From Chengkuizengella sp. SCS-71B (GTDB taxonomy: Bacteria > Bacillota > Bacilli > Paenibacillales > KCTC-33759), in assembly GCF_040100845.1 (NCBI RefSeq), contig NZ_JAZHSH010000001.1, positions 496,001-560,000 on the forward strand: a stretch of DNA of 64,000 nucleotides, written 5' to 3'. Numbering within the stretch: the first letter of the stretch is position 1; every line of letters begins with the position of its first letter. Of this stretch, positions 18,813 through 28,410 are shown in pieces. Under the pieces are notes generated by a model. It was not told the DNA's origin. It saw nothing but the letters and a program-made list of their open reading frames with translations, and did not search any database. The position numbers and the translations under genes were made by a program.

Positions 18813-20412
18813 CTTGATCCCCTACTTCCTCTGCATTTTTATTTTTGATGCCGCCATCTTTTTCAACGTTTTTTTTCACTTGAGTACCCATCCGCTTTTT
18901 ATCTTGGACTTGTATAAATTGAGGACGTTCAGTCATAAAAGGCCACGGAGCAGCGATTACCGTATCTTTTAAATCTTTTACTCTTAAAGGTGCCAATGGG
19001 GTTAAATACGGTATACCAAAGGATTTTAAATTTCCTAAATGCCCTAATAACAGCAGTAGACTCATGAAGATTCCAAAAATACCAAATAAAGAAGCTGCAA
19101 ACATAATTGGAAATCGTAATAAACGTATGGCTATACCTGTGTTAAAAGTAGGGATAGTAAAGGATGCAATCCCAGTTACAGATACAACGATAACCATAGG
19201 GGCTGAGACTATACCTGCTTCTACAGCAGCTTGACCAACAACCAATGCACCCAAAATACTTACAGCCTGACCGATGGTTTTGGGTAATCGAACACTGGCT
19301 TCTCTTAATGCCTCAAATGTGACCTCCATAATTAAAGCTTCTACAATCGCTGGAAACGGAATAGCTTCATGTGCTGCTATAATACTTAGCAACAAAGTAG
19401 TTGGTATTATATCTTGATGATAGGTTGAAAAGGCGATATAAAATGCTGGTGTTGTCAGCGCAAGAAATAGGAATAAAAAACGAAGCCAGCGAATGGCTGT
19501 AGCTACTATAAATCTTTCATAATAATCCTCGCTTGCTTGGAGTAAATTCAAAAATATGGTTGGTGCAATTAAAACATTAGGTGTACCATCCACGATAATA
19601 GCAAATTTTCCTTGTAATAAAGCAGCTGCGACCGTATCTGGCCTTTCTGAATATCTAAATTGTGGAAAGGGTGAATATATATGATCTTGGATTTGTTCCT
19701 CAATATATCCACTTTCAAGAACACCATCCATATCGATCATGTTTAATCTTCGATCTACTTCCTTAATCAGATTAGGATCTATAATGTTATCGATATAAAC
19801 TAGAGAAACATCAGTGCAGCTATATTTCCCTATTTGATAAGCTTTTGTTTTTAAATGCGGTGTTTTTAACTTTCTTCGAATCATCGAAGTATTCACACGA
19901 ATATTTTCAATAAATCCTTCTCTAGGGCCACGAATGGCTGATTCCGTTTCTGGCTCAGAAATCGTACGTGTTTTAAAACCTCGCATGCTCACTAACAGAG
20001 ATTCAGTATTTTTATCGATAATAATGCCTAAATCCCCATTTAATACACTTAACATGAAATCAGCAAAATTGTTTTTTTCTTTTACTTCTGCAAATGGGAT
20101 TATGGATTCTTTGATTTGTAAAATGTCAGATATCTCAACTTTGCTTTTCATCATTGATTTCATAGCTTCTGTCATTAAATCGTTATCTATCATCCCATCT
20201 ACAGAGATGGCGAGGCCATCAATTTTATCATTATCAACTCCATTTCCGATTTGAAACGGTTTGATGATGACATCAGAACAATCTTTGAAATATTCTTCAA
20301 GCATTTTTTTATTCGTTTCAAGTTCTGGTGAGATAAATACACCTTTTAATTGTTCAAGGAATGAATAATCTAAATAAGATTTCTCTTGCTTTTTTTTATT
20401 AGAAAGAATCAT
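18805..20412 (-). CDS. Germinant receptor A subunit (GerA family)
   Basis: 535 residues from the ATG at 20412, preferred over an in-frame TTG 24 bases upstream because GGGGGAAG lies just before it. Shows the family segments GPREGFIENIRVN and SERPDTVAAALLQGKF, a C-terminal membrane domain, and a polar Lys-rich tail after the last helix. First gene of the A-C-D-B operon on the minus strand. Confidence 0.94.
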   Translation of the reverse strand: MILSNKKKQEKSYLDYSFLEQLKGVFISPELETNKKMLEEYFKDCSDVIIKPFQIGNGVDNDKIDGLAISVDGMIDNDLMTEAMKSMMKSKVEISDILQIKESIIPFAEVKEKNNFADFMLSVLNGDLGIIIDKNTESLLVSMRGFKTRTISEPETESAIRGPREGFIENIRVNTSMIRRKLKTPHLKTKAYQIGKYSCTDVSLVYIDNIIDPNLIKEVDRRLNMIDMDGVLESGYIEEQIQDHIYSPFPQFRYSERPDTVAAALLQGKFAIIVDGTPNVLIAPTIFLNLLQASEDYYERFIVATAIRWLRFLFLFLALTTPAFYIAFSTYHQDIIPTTLLLSIIAAHEAIPFPAIVEALIMEVTFEALREASVRLPKTIGQAVSILGALVVGQAAVEAGIVSAPMVIVVSVTGIASFTIPTFNTGIAIRLLRFPIMFAASLFGIFGIFMSLLLLLGHLGNLKSFGIPYLTPLAPLRVKDLKDTVIAAPWPFMTERPQFIQVQDKKRMGTQVKKNVEKDGGIKNKNAEEVGDQGE

Positions 20413-20494
20413 ACTAACTTCCCCCAATTTTGCCAAATCTGTAGTAAGTTACGGGTTATGAAAGTATTTTCTCCAAATATCACTACAATATGTA

Positions 20495-21382
20495 TTAGTT
20501 GGATAAGTGAGCTAATAAATGGTCTAGCTGTTGTGGTTTAACCTTTTGTATGAGGTCTCCTTCTTTTTTTAAACGGTTCTCGATATTTAAAAGATTAAAA
20601 TCAGATGGAATTAGATTTTTATTGATTTCATGCCAATAAAGAGGGGTAGATACGGGGGCATGTGCTCGGGCTCTTGGTGTATAGGGAGCGGCTAATGTTT
20701 TTCCTTGCCAATGCTGTAAATAATCAATATAGATGAGTTGTTTTCGATTTCTTTTGAGCCTTTCGATGGTAAATAAGTCTGGATGTTTTTGCACTAAGTA
20801 TTCACTAATAAACTGTCCAATTTTTCTTAACTGATCAAAGCTATACTTTTGTTCAATAGGGATTACGATTTGAATCCCAGTTGCTCCAGAAGTTTTGGGT
20901 ACAGATTGAATATGCAGTTTATCGAGAAGCTCCCCTATAAAAAGAACAGCGTCTACTAATCTAGGTTCTTTTTCTATAGAAGGATCGATGTCTATAACCC
21001 ATTCGGCGGGTAAGGATTGACTAATGTAATGAAAGGAGGGATGAAATTCTAGGCAAGCTAAATTACCTAGCCATAATAAAGTAGCTACATTATCCAAGTT
21101 CACATAATGAATGTTATGTAAGTAAGCAGTATTCACAAAATCAGGGGTTGGTTCTGGACAGTTTTTTTGATAAAAGAAAGTCTTGTCATTATAACCGTGC
21201 GGAAATCTGATCGTTGTTAAATATCTGTTTTTACAATATGTAAGGAGGAATGGCGCAAGCATTACTAACTTATGTAAATACTCGATTTTGGAAATGTTAG
21301 GCCATAAGGGTTTACTTGGATTTGAAATAAGTATCTCATGCCCTTCTACCATCAAAGGTACTTTTTCTGTTACATTAGACAT
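20495..21382 (-). CDS. ligD: LigD-type DNA polymerase/primase domain protein (NHEJ)
   Basis: 295 residues, stand-alone archaeo-eukaryotic-primase-like polymerase of the LigD family. Landmarks: SNPSKPLWPN near the N-terminus, the metal-binding WVIDIDPS, and PKTSGATGIQI. These domains add ribonucleotides or fill gaps at broken ends bound by Ku. It is encoded apart from the ligase, whereas B. subtilis LigD has ligase and polymerase in one chain. Third gene of ku-ligase-polymerase. Confidence 0.93.
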   Translation of the reverse strand: MSNVTEKVPLMVEGHEILISNPSKPLWPNISKIEYLHKLVMLAPFLLTYCKNRYLTTIRFPHGYNDKTFFYQKNCPEPTPDFVNTAYLHNIHYVNLDNVATLLWLGNLACLEFHPSFHYISQSLPAEWVIDIDPSIEKEPRLVDAVLFIGELLDKLHIQSVPKTSGATGIQIVIPIEQKYSFDQLRKIGQFISEYLVQKHPDLFTIERLKRNRKQLIYIDYLQHWQGKTLAAPYTPRARAHAPVSTPLYWHEINKNLIPSDFNLLNIENRLKKEGDLIQKVKPQQLDHLLAHLSN

Positions 21383-21400
21383 GAATTTACCTCCATAAAA

Positions 21401-22339
21401 TTAATACAAATGGTTGACATCAATGTACTCAATTTGAGGGTGGCGTAATACTCCATAGGATGTAATTTCTAATCCTTTGACTTTACATGGAAAAGGTTTT
21501 TTCAGCCATATTATATGATCACCTTGTAAATCCATAGGTAAAGGAACGAATGAGGGTTCATTTGACTGATGCACTTTTGAATATAGTAATAGAGCTTCTT
21601 TCCATTGTTGATTTAATCCCGAAGAAACCTTCCCAAAATAGTATCCCTCTCGTAACATGATTAAACTTGAAAGCAACCTTCCTTTCGTTGTGATGGCTAC
21701 AATTTCAACGTCAAAGGATAAGATCGTTTTTTTCTTAAACCAGTCATTATGTTTTTTCCCTTCATGATAGGAACTGCCTAATCTTTTACTGACGATACCT
21801 TCCCATTGATGCGTATTAACCCAATCCCATAATACTTGACCATCATAAAATAAATCAGTAACAAAAAGGGAGGGAGTGGTTTCATTGAAAAGTGTTTTTA
21901 GCTTTTGATAACGTTCGCTGTAAGGTTTTTTTCTCCAATCTACATCGTCCAGATAGAGCAGATCAAAAAGAACATAAGAAACAGGGTATTTATTTTGTAC
22001 AATGTCACTTTTGTTTTTTTCTCTTTGTAGTACTTTTTGAAAATTAGGTTTTTGAGTCTCTTGATCAAAAACGATCACTTCACCATCTAATATCATTGAC
22101 CCCTTCAATTTAGACGGAAGAATGGATTGATAAACGGGATTGCTAAAGAGTTCCACAATTTCTGGGTACGTATCATTTTTAAGCAATAATTTTTTAGAGT
22201 AAAGATTTACTTTTCCATTCTGAATGAAAGTTAAAATTCTAACTCCATCCCATTTGAGCTGGTAACCCCATTCATCTCCTTCAGGAATGTGTTCATTTAA
22301 GATAGGTGACATTGGTTTTTTTGGAAGCTGTAATGTCAT
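21401..22339 (-). CDS. ligD: ATP-dependent DNA ligase (LigD ligase domain)
   Basis: 312 residues. Nucleotidyl-transfer motif I is YQLKWDGVR, with Lys29 the AMP-binding residue. Motifs LDGEVIVF, WEGIVSKR and a C-terminal OB fold with VKGLEITSYG follow. No polymerase or nuclease domain is attached. Lies 20 bases after ku and 19 before the polymerase gene, forming a split NHEJ operon; Ku-LigD repair matters for spores damaged while dormant. Confidence 0.94.
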   Translation of the reverse strand: MTLQLPKKPMSPILNEHIPEGDEWGYQLKWDGVRILTFIQNGKVNLYSKKLLLKNDTYPEIVELFSNPVYQSILPSKLKGSMILDGEVIVFDQETQKPNFQKVLQREKNKSDIVQNKYPVSYVLFDLLYLDDVDWRKKPYSERYQKLKTLFNETTPSLFVTDLFYDGQVLWDWVNTHQWEGIVSKRLGSSYHEGKKHNDWFKKKTILSFDVEIVAITTKGRLLSSLIMLREGYYFGKVSSGLNQQWKEALLLYSKVHQSNEPSFVPLPMDLQGDHIIWLKKPFPCKVKGLEITSYGVLRHPQIEYIDVNHLY

Positions 22340-22358
22340 TGAGCTTTCCCTTCATTTG

Positions 22359-23195
22359 TTATGATACAGTTTCTGTTTTCTTTGTTTTTGCTTTTTTAGC
22401 TGGTTTTTTACTTGGTTGCTGCTCGCCTGTGTCCATCGCATTTAAGCTAGCTTGTAGAGCTGTCATCAGATCAATGACGTCAGCAGTTTGCTGTTTCGGT
22501 GCAATTTTGATCTCTTCTCCAGAAACTTTACTTTCAATTAACTCTAATAACTGACCTCTGTAATCATCATGATATTTCTCAGGTTCAAAAGGTTTGGTTA
22601 ATTGTTCAATTAGCATTTTGGCCATAGATAACTCGTTTTCTTTGACGTTTACTTTTTCCGGAAGATTAGGAATTTTTTCAACAGCTCGAATTTCATCAGG
22701 ATAATAGATTGTTTCCAGCGTGATGCATTTGTCTATAACCCTTAGAGCTGCAAGGCTGCTTTTAGAACGAATAGATATTTTAGCAATTCCTATTTTCCCA
22801 CTTTCCTTCATCGCTTCTAACAACAGAGAATACGCATTTGCTCCCGTTTCTCCTGGTGATAAATAATACGTTTTTTGAAAATAAATTGGATCGATTTCCT
22901 CTAATTGTACAAAATCAAGAATCTGTATTTCTTTTGTTGTTTCAGAATCAAGCTGCTCTAGCTCTTCTTTTTCAAAAAGAACAAACTTTCCTTTTTCATA
23001 TTCGTATCCTTTTGTTATTGACTCCCATTCTACTTCTTCATCACAATGCTTACATTTTCGTACATAACTGAGAGGGGTCCCACAGTCTTTGTGAATATAT
23101 CTCATGGATATACTTTTATCTTCCGTAGCTGAGAACATTTTAACCGGTACATGTACAAGTCCGAAGCTAATGGCTCCTTTCCACATCGTATGCAT
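22359..23195 (-). CDS. ku: Ku-family DNA end-binding protein (NHEJ)
   Basis: 278 residues from the ATG at 23195, which follows AAAGGAGGAATG. The N-terminus MHTMWKGAISFGLVHVPVK is the conserved Ku start. It contains the CKHCDEEVEW segment, the bridge region, and a Lys-rich tail (PSKKPAKKAKTKK) that in other Ku proteins aids DNA threading or ligase recruitment. Homodimer ring binding double-strand ends. Confidence 0.95.
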   Translation of the reverse strand: MHTMWKGAISFGLVHVPVKMFSATEDKSISMRYIHKDCGTPLSYVRKCKHCDEEVEWESITKGYEYEKGKFVLFEKEELEQLDSETTKEIQILDFVQLEEIDPIYFQKTYYLSPGETGANAYSLLLEAMKESGKIGIAKISIRSKSSLAALRVIDKCITLETIYYPDEIRAVEKIPNLPEKVNVKENELSMAKMLIEQLTKPFEPEKYHDDYRGQLLELIESKVSGEEIKIAPKQQTADVIDLMTALQASLNAMDTGEQQPSKKPAKKAKTKKTETVS

Positions 23196-23274
23196 ATAAA
23201 ACATTCCTCCTTTTACTATTATTGTTAACTTCATTTCTAGAAATCTTTCACCAAAAATATTTTGCGTACAGACG

Positions 23275-23364
23275 TCCACCTATATAGGTGGTATCTTCAA
23301 ATCAGGTGGAGTAGAGTCTCCATCTGATTTCTCGATGTTTAAGCTTTGCTTAAACAAGTTCACT
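23275..23364. repeat. Dispersed repeat B, copy 2
   Basis: Matches 1612-1703 over about 90 bases. It begins with the palindrome CCACCTATATAGGTGG, then CATCTGATTTCTCGATG and TTTAAGCTTTGCTTAAA. It occupies the ku upstream region. The remainder of the 23196-23561 gap holds a 17-base palindrome GAATGGG-CAT-CCCATTC (23515-23531) just before the next gene and nothing else recognised. Confidence 0.65.
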
Positions 23365-23561
23365 ATCAGTGAGTATTCATCAATCTTTTATTCATTATTT
23401 ACATAGCTAAACAAAATTAACCATATCGTGTTGTATGTAATGTAATGATAAAAATAATGGGGAGTGGGTATCATTTAAACAAGGGATTGCTTGAAAAAAT
23501 ATATCGTATATAACGAATGGGCATCCCATTCATTTCATTTAATAAAAGGAGGTAAATTATT

Positions 23562-23762
23562 TTGACTAAAAAAAACCAAACTGAAGTTAATGAAGGACAA
23601 AATGAAGGAAGAGAAAGTCATTTTATGGATATTGATCGTATGGTGAATGAAGGGTTAGGAGGCGGCCAAGTAACCCAACAAAATGGACTCATCGATGAAT
23701 CAACAACGGATACAATGGATGATGAGAAGAATGATATTAAAGAAAAATCTTTCGGTGAATAA
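23562..23762 (+). CDS. Small acidic hydrophilic protein, unrecognised
   Basis: 66 residues from TTG, with a strong AAAGGAGGT site 10 bases upstream. Hydrophilic, Gln/Asn/Glu-rich and Cys-free, with a central GGGQVTQQNG. No family recognised. It sits 49 bases before an sspH-like gene and resembles small spore-associated proteins only in composition. The palindrome at 23515-23531 is a possible operator. Confidence 0.7.
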   Translation: MTKKNQTEVNEGQNEGRESHFMDIDRMVNEGLGGGQVTQQNGLIDESTTDTMDDEKNDIKEKSFGE

Positions 23763-23811
23763 GGGAATTTGTGGTAAGAAAACTTTATATCGTTGATTTA
23801 GGAGGTTAACT

Positions 23812-23994
23812 ATGGAAATAGAAAGAGCACAGGAGATATTTGATTCAGAAGCAAAAATTAATGTGTATTTAAATGGAAAGGAAGTATGGATTGATAAAGT
23901 TGATCGAGTAAACAATTGCGCAAGTATTCACGACGTAAATAACCCCAATGAACAAGAAACCGTAGATATTACAAAATTAAAAGAACTACAATAG
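23812..23994 (+). CDS. sspH: H-type small acid-soluble spore protein
   Basis: 60 residues, the usual SspH length. MEIERAQEIF at the start and VDRVNNCASIHDVN in the middle fit the SASP-H family, minor proteins made in the forespore. Ribosome site TAGGAGG. Followed by a strong terminator, so it forms a short unit with the preceding small gene or stands alone. Confidence 0.9.
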   Translation: MEIERAQEIFDSEAKINVYLNGKEVWIDKVDRVNNCASIHDVNNPNEQETVDITKLKELQ

Positions 23995-24034
23995 GCTAAC
24001 TCAATTGAAACTTATTCTATTAAAGAAGAAAAAG

Positions 24035-24077
24035 AATCCCAAATGAAGATTGGCGTTTTCATTGTGGGATTTTTTTA
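24035..24077 (+). terminator. Rho-independent terminator after sspH
   Basis: Stem AATCCCAAATGAA with TTCATTGTGGGATT, loop about 10 bases, followed by a run of T. Confidence 0.88.
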
Positions 24078-24517
24078 AACTGTTCTATAATCAGTTAGTT
24101 TATCAACATTTAGTAGAGAGATGGCTGATAGTGGGAACGGACCATCTAATTTTGAAAATAGAGGGAATTGAAGGTCTTATTTCATGTATTTTTCCTATTT
24201 TTTTGAAATTAGCGGTATTTGAAGGTCTTATTTTAGCTCTAAATGAGCTTTTAATCATATTTTTGTATAAAATCACTGAAATAAGACCACTTATTACCGT
24301 TATTTTAAATAAATAACTATTTATTCACATATAAGACCTTTATTTCCCTTTATTTGCTCCTTTTAATCATACTTTTTATATATCCATAACTAAGCAGATA
24401 AAAATACCAATATGTGATTGCTTGGTTGTAAGTTTTATCATAACTACACTTTTCGGGATGTTTTATTTATAATAAAGTCAGCAAGAAACTTGAATGTATA
24501 GATAGTAGGTGGTTTCT
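24078..24517. other. Intergenic region with GGTCTTATTTCA inverted/direct repeats
   Basis: No credible gene. GGTCTTATTTCA (24173-24184) is the exact inverse of TGAAATAAGACC (24277-24288). Variant copies GGTCTTATTTTA (24224-24235) and ATAAGACCTTTA (near 24330) lie around them. The exact pair could form a hairpin with a ~90-base loop or be paired protein sites. The promoter of the thiL cluster should be in the right part. Confidence 0.5.
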
Positions 24518-25543
24518 TTGAGTTCACAAGATGAATTTGCATTAATTCATTCTTTAAATTATAAAAAACAATCCAAACATTTTCAAAATAAATTAGGTGT
24601 TGTAAAAGGCATAGGAGATGATGCGGCTGTAGTAAATATCCATTCAGGTTCCCAGCTAGTAATGACCTGTGATACGATGGTGGAAACGATACATTTCAAT
24701 GCATATACAATGTTAGATGAAGATGTTGGGTATAAAGCGCTGGCATCCAATTTAAGTGATATTGCCGCAATGGGGGCTATACCGAAGTATGCGCTCATTT
24801 CTTTAAGCATACCTAAACACTATTCTACATTTCGTTTGAGGAAAATGTATAAAGGACTTTATAAGTGTGCAAACCAATTTGATATTGCAGTAATTGGTGG
24901 TGATACAACAAAATCACCTAAACATTTAAATATTTCTGTTACTTTAATTGGTGAGGTAGAATCAAATCAGGCCTTATTACGCTCAAATGCGAAGGTGAAT
25001 GATTTAGTTTTCACCACTGGTTATTTAGGGTGCTCAGCCGCTGGGTTAGATTATTTATTGGCAGCGAAACAAAAACAACTTATTCTTGATCAAATTCCAA
25101 CGAACTTTCGTCCACTTGTACAAGAACACAGAAGACCAACGCCTCAAATTAAAGCAGGTCGCATCCTTCTTCAATCTAAACGATGTCATTCTCTAAACGA
25201 CATAAGCGACGGATTATCAAGTGAAGCTTCAGAAATTTGTGAGGCATCTAGTGTAGGGATTTTATTAGAAGAAGTAAAGTTACCTATACACCCCCAATTA
25301 AAAGAGTATAGTCATCTTATCGGAAAGAGTGCAATAGATTTGATTTTGTACGGCGGAGAGGATTATCAATTGCTCGGAACGGCTTCAAAAACGAATGTGA
25401 TCGAGCTGCAGCGTCGCTTTCAACAACAAGGAATCCCATTTTTCATTATAGGGGAAGTTGTTACTCAAAAAGGTGTGCATATGAAAGATTCATACGGTAA
25501 TATAAAAAAAATACATAAAAAAGGGTATAATCATTTTAATTAG
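24518..25543 (+). CDS. thiL: Thiamine-monophosphate kinase
   Basis: 341 residues from TTG at 24518 (AGGTGG upstream). ThiL/PurM fold: GIGDDAAVV near the N-terminus and GGDTTKSP bind ATP and magnesium; YGGEDYQLL is the C-terminal signature. Phosphorylates thiamine monophosphate to the diphosphate cofactor. First gene of thiL-tsaE-tsaB-rimI-tsaD, the same order as ydiA-E in B. subtilis. Confidence 0.95.
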   Translation: MSSQDEFALIHSLNYKKQSKHFQNKLGVVKGIGDDAAVVNIHSGSQLVMTCDTMVETIHFNAYTMLDEDVGYKALASNLSDIAAMGAIPKYALISLSIPKHYSTFRLRKMYKGLYKCANQFDIAVIGGDTTKSPKHLNISVTLIGEVESNQALLRSNAKVNDLVFTTGYLGCSAAGLDYLLAAKQKQLILDQIPTNFRPLVQEHRRPTPQIKAGRILLQSKRCHSLNDISDGLSSEASEICEASSVGILLEEVKLPIHPQLKEYSHLIGKSAIDLILYGGEDYQLLGTASKTNVIELQRRFQQQGIPFFIIGEVVTQKGVHMKDSYGNIKKIHKKGYNHFN

Positions 25544-25562
25544 ATAGGCTGGAGTGAATACA

Positions 25563-26048
25563 TTGAATCAAACAAGCAGCTTTCAATTTCATGCTTTTTC
25601 TGAAAAAGATACGAAGCGACTAGCTCATGAAATTGCAAAAAGTGTACAAGCAGGAAACGTGATTACATTAGATGGTGATCTTGGTGCAGGAAAAACGACA
25701 TTTTCTCAGGCTTTTGCAAAGGAAATTGGGATCACAGAAATCGTAAACAGCCCTACCTTTGTGTTAATTAAAGAATATCAAGGACAGAACCTTCCTTTGT
25801 ATCACATGGATGTTTACCGTTTATCCATAGAGGAGGCGGATGAATTAGGTTTGGAAGAATATTTTTATGGTAATGGTGTTTGTTTAGTTGAGTGGTCAAG
25901 TAAAATTACTGATTTGCTTCCAAAGCATCGTTTGGAATTATACATTACGCATTTAGGTGATCAAGAGCGAAAGTTTGAGATTACTCCAAAGGGTGAGTTA
26001 TATATAAATTGGTGTGAAAAGTTGAAAAACAGTGGGGTGATTTCATGA
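25563..26048 (+). CDS. tsaE: tRNA t6A37 biosynthesis ATPase TsaE
   Basis: 161 residues from TTG at 25563 (GGAG 8 bases upstream); a GTG lies 9 bases earlier. Walker A motif GDLGAGKTTF and the family's SPTFVLIKEYQG. TsaE ATPase supports the TsaB-TsaD complex that puts threonylcarbamoyl on A37 of tRNAs. Its stop overlaps the tsaB start (ATGA). Confidence 0.95.
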   Translation: MNQTSSFQFHAFSEKDTKRLAHEIAKSVQAGNVITLDGDLGAGKTTFSQAFAKEIGITEIVNSPTFVLIKEYQGQNLPLYHMDVYRLSIEEADELGLEEYFYGNGVCLVEWSSKITDLLPKHRLELYITHLGDQERKFEITPKGELYINWCEKLKNSGVIS

Positions 26049-26803
26049 AAACAGGGCAAATATCTAATAACTTTATGCTTTCTATGGATACTTCAACTTC
26101 AGATCTCACTGTTGCTGTATTACAAAATGATCAATGTTTAAAAGAAATTAGAGTGAAGGCGGAAAGAAGTCATTCCACACAATTGATACCTTGTATACAA
26201 AAATTGCTCAGTGATGTAGATCTTAAAATGAAAGATCTGAACTGTATAACAGCTGGACAAGGTCCAGGTTCATATACGGGAGTTAGAATAGCAGTAACAG
26301 TTGCAAAAACACTAGCATGGACATTAAATATCCCTTTATTAGGAGTTTCCAGCTTAGAAGGTTTATCTTATGGTCTTTATCGAGATATGAAACAGAATGA
26401 GATGGATTTAAACGGATTGGATATCTGGATTATTCCAATATTAAATGCGCGAAGAGGACAAGCGTATACAGCATTATATGAATATAAAGAAAATGACTAC
26501 GCAAATAGATTACCTGATGGTATCAGACTGATGGAAAAATGGGTGGAACAAATCCATGAGCAACTTCAATCACAATCCTCTTTAAAACAAATTACATTTG
26601 TAGGTGATATTGACGAGTTTAGATCAGAAATATCAACATTAGAAGAGATTTCTGGTCACAAAGTGAACTGTTTTCAAAAACATATGAATGCTTATGATAT
26701 TGGATTGCTGGCTTTAAACCAATGGGATCAAAATAAAATAAACGAACCACATCAATTTATACCAAATTATACACAGTTAGCTGAAGCTGAAAGAAAATTA
26801 TGA
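26045..26803 (+). CDS. tsaB: tRNA t6A37 biosynthesis protein TsaB
   Basis: 252 residues. ASKHA-fold with SMDTSTSDLTVAV at the N-terminus and GQGPGSYTGVRIAV (about residues 76-89). TsaB is the inactive partner that dimerises with TsaD. Overlaps tsaE by 4 bases, so translation is coupled. Confidence 0.94.
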   Translation: MKTGQISNNFMLSMDTSTSDLTVAVLQNDQCLKEIRVKAERSHSTQLIPCIQKLLSDVDLKMKDLNCITAGQGPGSYTGVRIAVTVAKTLAWTLNIPLLGVSSLEGLSYGLYRDMKQNEMDLNGLDIWIIPILNARRGQAYTALYEYKENDYANRLPDGIRLMEKWVEQIHEQLQSQSSLKQITFVGDIDEFRSEISTLEEISGHKVNCFQKHMNAYDIGLLALNQWDQNKINEPHQFIPNYTQLAEAERKL

Positions 26804-26845
26804 TATGAACCATACTGCCTTACTGTTGTTGAAAGGACACAAACT

Positions 26846-27292
26846 ATGGAACGTTTAAGCCGGTCGATGACGATAGCTGACATAAAGCAAGTTCATGAAA
26901 TAGAGTCTGAGGTGTTTACAACCCCATGGACGGAGCAAGCTTTTTATAATGAGCTTTTGAACAATCATTTTGCACGTTATCAAGTTATTGAGATAGATGG
27001 AAACATTGCTGCATATGGGGGCATGTGGACAGTGATAGATGAAGCACATATTACGAATATAGCAGTACGTGATCAATATCGTGGTCAAAAATTGGGAGAA
27101 CAATTAGTTCAGGAAATGAAAGAGAATGCATTGTCTCTAGGAATGAAAAAAATGACGTTGGAAGTAAGAGTTTCTAACGAAATTGCGATTCATCTTTATA
27201 AGAAATTAGGGTTTTATGAAGCAGGCATCCGTAAAGGTTATTACACAGATAATCATGAGGATGCACTGATTATGTGGGTAGATTTGAACTAA
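26846..27292 (+). CDS. rimI: Ribosomal protein S18-alanine N-acetyltransferase
   Basis: 148 residues, GNAT fold. Acetyl-CoA loop RGQKLGEQL and C-terminal LYKKLGFYEAGIRKGYY are RimI-like. Predicted to acetylate the N-terminus of ribosomal protein S18. In Firmicutes rimI sits between tsaB and tsaD, as here. Confidence 0.92.
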   Translation: MERLSRSMTIADIKQVHEIESEVFTTPWTEQAFYNELLNNHFARYQVIEIDGNIAAYGGMWTVIDEAHITNIAVRDQYRGQKLGEQLVQEMKENALSLGMKKMTLEVRVSNEIAIHLYKKLGFYEAGIRKGYYTDNHEDALIMWVDLN

Positions 27293-27306
27293 AAGGGTGG
27301 AGCAAA

Positions 27307-28326
27307 ATGACAATAAATATTTTAGCGGTAGAAACGAGCTGTGATGAAACTTCGGTGTCCATAGTACAGAATGGAAAAAAGATTTGTTCGAATGTTGTTT
27401 CAAGTCAAATGGAAACACATGAGAAATTCGGGGGGGTTGTACCTGAAATTGCTTCAAGAAAACATGTTGAAACAATCACTTTAATCATGGAAGAGGCTAT
27501 TAAACAAGCAAATATCAATGTAAAAGATTTATCAGCCGTTGCCGTGACTCAGGGTCCTGGTTTAGTGGGCTCATTAATTGTAGGTATGGTTGCTGCAAAA
27601 GCTTTTGCATGTGCTCTTGATCTACCTCTGATTGGAGTCCACCATATTGCAGGTCATATCTATGCTAATCAGTTAGTACATGAATTAGAATATCCTTTAA
27701 TCTCATTAGTTGTATCTGGAGGACATACCGAATTGGTTTACATGGAAGCACCAGGCTCTTTTAAGATTATAGGACAAACACGTGATGATGCAGTAGGTGA
27801 AGCTTACGATAAAGTAGCTAGAGCCTTAGGTTTACCCTACCCTGGTGGACCCTATGTGGATAAACTAGCACAGGAATCTGATAAAGAAATTAAACTACCT
27901 AGAGCTTGGTTAGAGGCAAATTCATATGATTTTAGTTTTAGTGGGTTGAAGTCTGCCGTATTATCTGTAGTCAATCAAGCAAAAATGAAAAAGGAAGTTT
28001 TAAATGAAGCACACGTTGCCCTTGGTTTTCAAAATTCAGTGATAAATGTTTTAGTTGAAAAATCTTTGAGAGCAGTAAGGGAATTCAATGCGAAACAACT
28101 GCTTTTAGCTGGAGGTGTAGCGGCGAACAAAGGCTTAAGACAAGCATTACAAGCTCGTTGTGAAAAAGAAGGGATTTCATTACTTATCCCACCTCTAGAT
28201 CTTTGTACAGATAATGCAGCGATGATAGGTGCAGCAGCTTTCTTAAAATGGGAAAAACAAGACTTCAGTTCGATGGATTTGAAATCGGAAGCTCGCCTTT
28301 CTTTAGAAAACTGGATGGGGAGTTGA
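27307..28326 (+). CDS. tsaD: tRNA N6-adenosine threonylcarbamoyltransferase TsaD
   Basis: 339 residues from ATG 27307, after GGGTGGAG. Starts ILAVETSCDETSVSIV; the metal-binding HHIAGH and the segment FSGLKSAV are the family hallmarks, with GGVAANKGLR near the end. Catalyses transfer of the threonylcarbamoyl group to A37 of tRNAs reading ANN codons. Last gene of the cluster. Confidence 0.96.
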   Translation: MTINILAVETSCDETSVSIVQNGKKICSNVVSSQMETHEKFGGVVPEIASRKHVETITLIMEEAIKQANINVKDLSAVAVTQGPGLVGSLIVGMVAAKAFACALDLPLIGVHHIAGHIYANQLVHELEYPLISLVVSGGHTELVYMEAPGSFKIIGQTRDDAVGEAYDKVARALGLPYPGGPYVDKLAQESDKEIKLPRAWLEANSYDFSFSGLKSAVLSVVNQAKMKKEVLNEAHVALGFQNSVINVLVEKSLRAVREFNAKQLLLAGGVAANKGLRQALQARCEKEGISLLIPPLDLCTDNAAMIGAAAFLKWEKQDFSSMDLKSEARLSLENWMGS

Positions 28327-28410
28327 TTAAACGGTTATAGAAATGATTTTCTTGAGTAAGTTATTATAAAGTGAAAAATAGATAGTTTTTAATTAAGAGG
28401 TGATAATGTG

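Noticed and set aside
24050..24316. Open frame of 88 codons after sspH
   Set aside because: Starts inside the terminator hairpin, has no ribosome site, and its sequence is built from the AT-rich GGTCTTATTT repeats.
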